Shown here: positions 63,345-64,000 of the stretch, piece after piece
Layout: every line of letters begins with the position of its first letter
Position numbering within the stretch: the first letter of the stretch is position 1
Source: Anopheles merus
Taxonomy: Eukaryota; Arthropoda; Insecta; Diptera; Culicidae
Assembly (NCBI RefSeq): GCF_017562075.2
Contig: NC_054084.1
Span: forward strand, 31,017,158 to 31,081,157
DNA: 64,000 nt
Reading direction: 5' to 3'
The notes under the pieces: model-generated
The model's input: the letters and a program-made list of their open reading frames with translations, nothing else
Told to the model about the DNA's origin: nothing
Databases searched by the model: none
Position numbers and translations under genes: made by a program

Positions 63345-64000
63345 CTGCGGGACATTTAAAGCAGCAGCAGCATGCCGTGAAAGACGCAAAATGTGAAAAG
63401 CTTCCAGCACGGTAGTTGTGGTAGCCATGGCAACACCTTTGCCAGGTGGAAGGTACGTAATAAATTGAACATTTGTGGGCAACGACGATGGAAGGGCCCA
63501 TAGAGCAGCAGTGGAGTGGATTTTTTCTCTTTTAAAAGCAAATTGCTCATAATAGAGAAGCACATTTGAATGGGCGAATGGGAGGCAGTACTCTTGTGCG
63601 TAGAGAAAAAGATTTCAATCTGCAACTGCAGGATGGAGCAAAACAATAAAAAACCATAATTTCACATGCGAAAACATTACGAATCACATCTACGAGCAAG
63701 TGGAACCATTCTTCCAAATGATACGAAACAAGCAGTCTGCTCGCAACGGATGGATACACTCAATTTTTCAATTTTCCATATACTTGCACACTCATTCTTG
63801 CGGTGCCAGTGGTGGGGCAAAGTGATATTGTGGACCATCCGCTGGAAGCATACAGCACTTCAGACTCTGCTTTAACCCTGCTGAAACACTTTGACTTGTT
63901 AAAAGGCACGTAACAAGCATTCAACAAACTAGCAATGTCATTCCAATTGCATACTTTTAGGCGGTTCATGAGTTTTGCACGTTTTAATAAGCATTTCAAC

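Larger units (their letters stand above)
60270..64000. other. Downstream DNA, no confirmed gene
   Basis: The region contains a CT repeat at 60761-60815, an ACAACA run near 61626-61650 and T-rich sequence. Chance frames occur on both strands. A strong minus-strand donor (CAG|GTAAGC, junction between 63298 and 63297) follows an acceptor-like CCCGCAG, which could mark a 47-base exon of a minus-strand gene beyond the window. No family is recognisable. Confidence 0.5.

Overview
The window is eukaryotic nuclear DNA, almost certainly from an Anopheles mosquito (probably the gambiae complex). The evidence is an intron-rich layout, GC-rich codon thirds in the exons, dipteran splice signals, insect-type proteins, a tRNA-derived SINE that I recognise as SINE200 of An. 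gambiae, several MITEs, and abundant CA/CT/TTA microsatellites. Most open frames in the window are chance frames in noncoding DNA. Two protein-coding genes can be supported, both on the + strand.

Gene 1 (about 4.0-36.85 kb) is thickveins (tkv), the type I BMP/Dpp receptor serine/threonine kinase. A tiny first coding exon at 5738-5771 (MAPKSRKKKAN plus one base) splices across a 28 kb intron to ectodomain exon 33907-34094 and then to the large exon 34168-35472. That exon carries the end of the ectodomain, the membrane segment, the GS box and the kinase. The product is 508 aa. Inside the long intron are a strong candidate recursive splice site (16607|16608), a weaker one (29639|29640), and a candidate alternative first exon (32017-32176). 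The alternative exon encodes a hydrophobic signal-like segment and has the right splice phase. The 3' UTR ends near an AATAAA at 36826.

Between the genes (36.9-48.5 kb) lie a pair of inverted CTCF-like motifs, a 766 bp element with terminal inverted repeats (TIRs) and internal tandem repeats, SINE200 next to a pogo-type MITE, a TTA microsatellite, a 340 bp CA microsatellite with periodic interruptions, and a 353 bp MITE with 3 bp TTA target duplications. I find no gene in this interval.

Gene 2 (about 48.7-60.26 kb) is a troponin C. Two alternative first exons, each ending in phase 0, can join the common exons 56257-56570, 59705-59814 and 59918-59946. One is the bare start codon at 48822-48824 and the other is MSDYF at 52359-52373. 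The products would be 151 or 155 aa. Only EF-hand IV is canonical, which fits the single-site (F1/type III) troponin C of insect asynchronous flight muscle. A MEF2-type site and an initiator lie in front of the upstream first exon.

The left end (1-4 kb, with one hAT-like MITE) and the right end (60.3-64 kb) contain no gene I can recognise. The two genes are not functionally linked: one is a morphogen receptor and the other a muscle calcium sensor. No CRISPR array, rRNA or convincing tRNA was seen.
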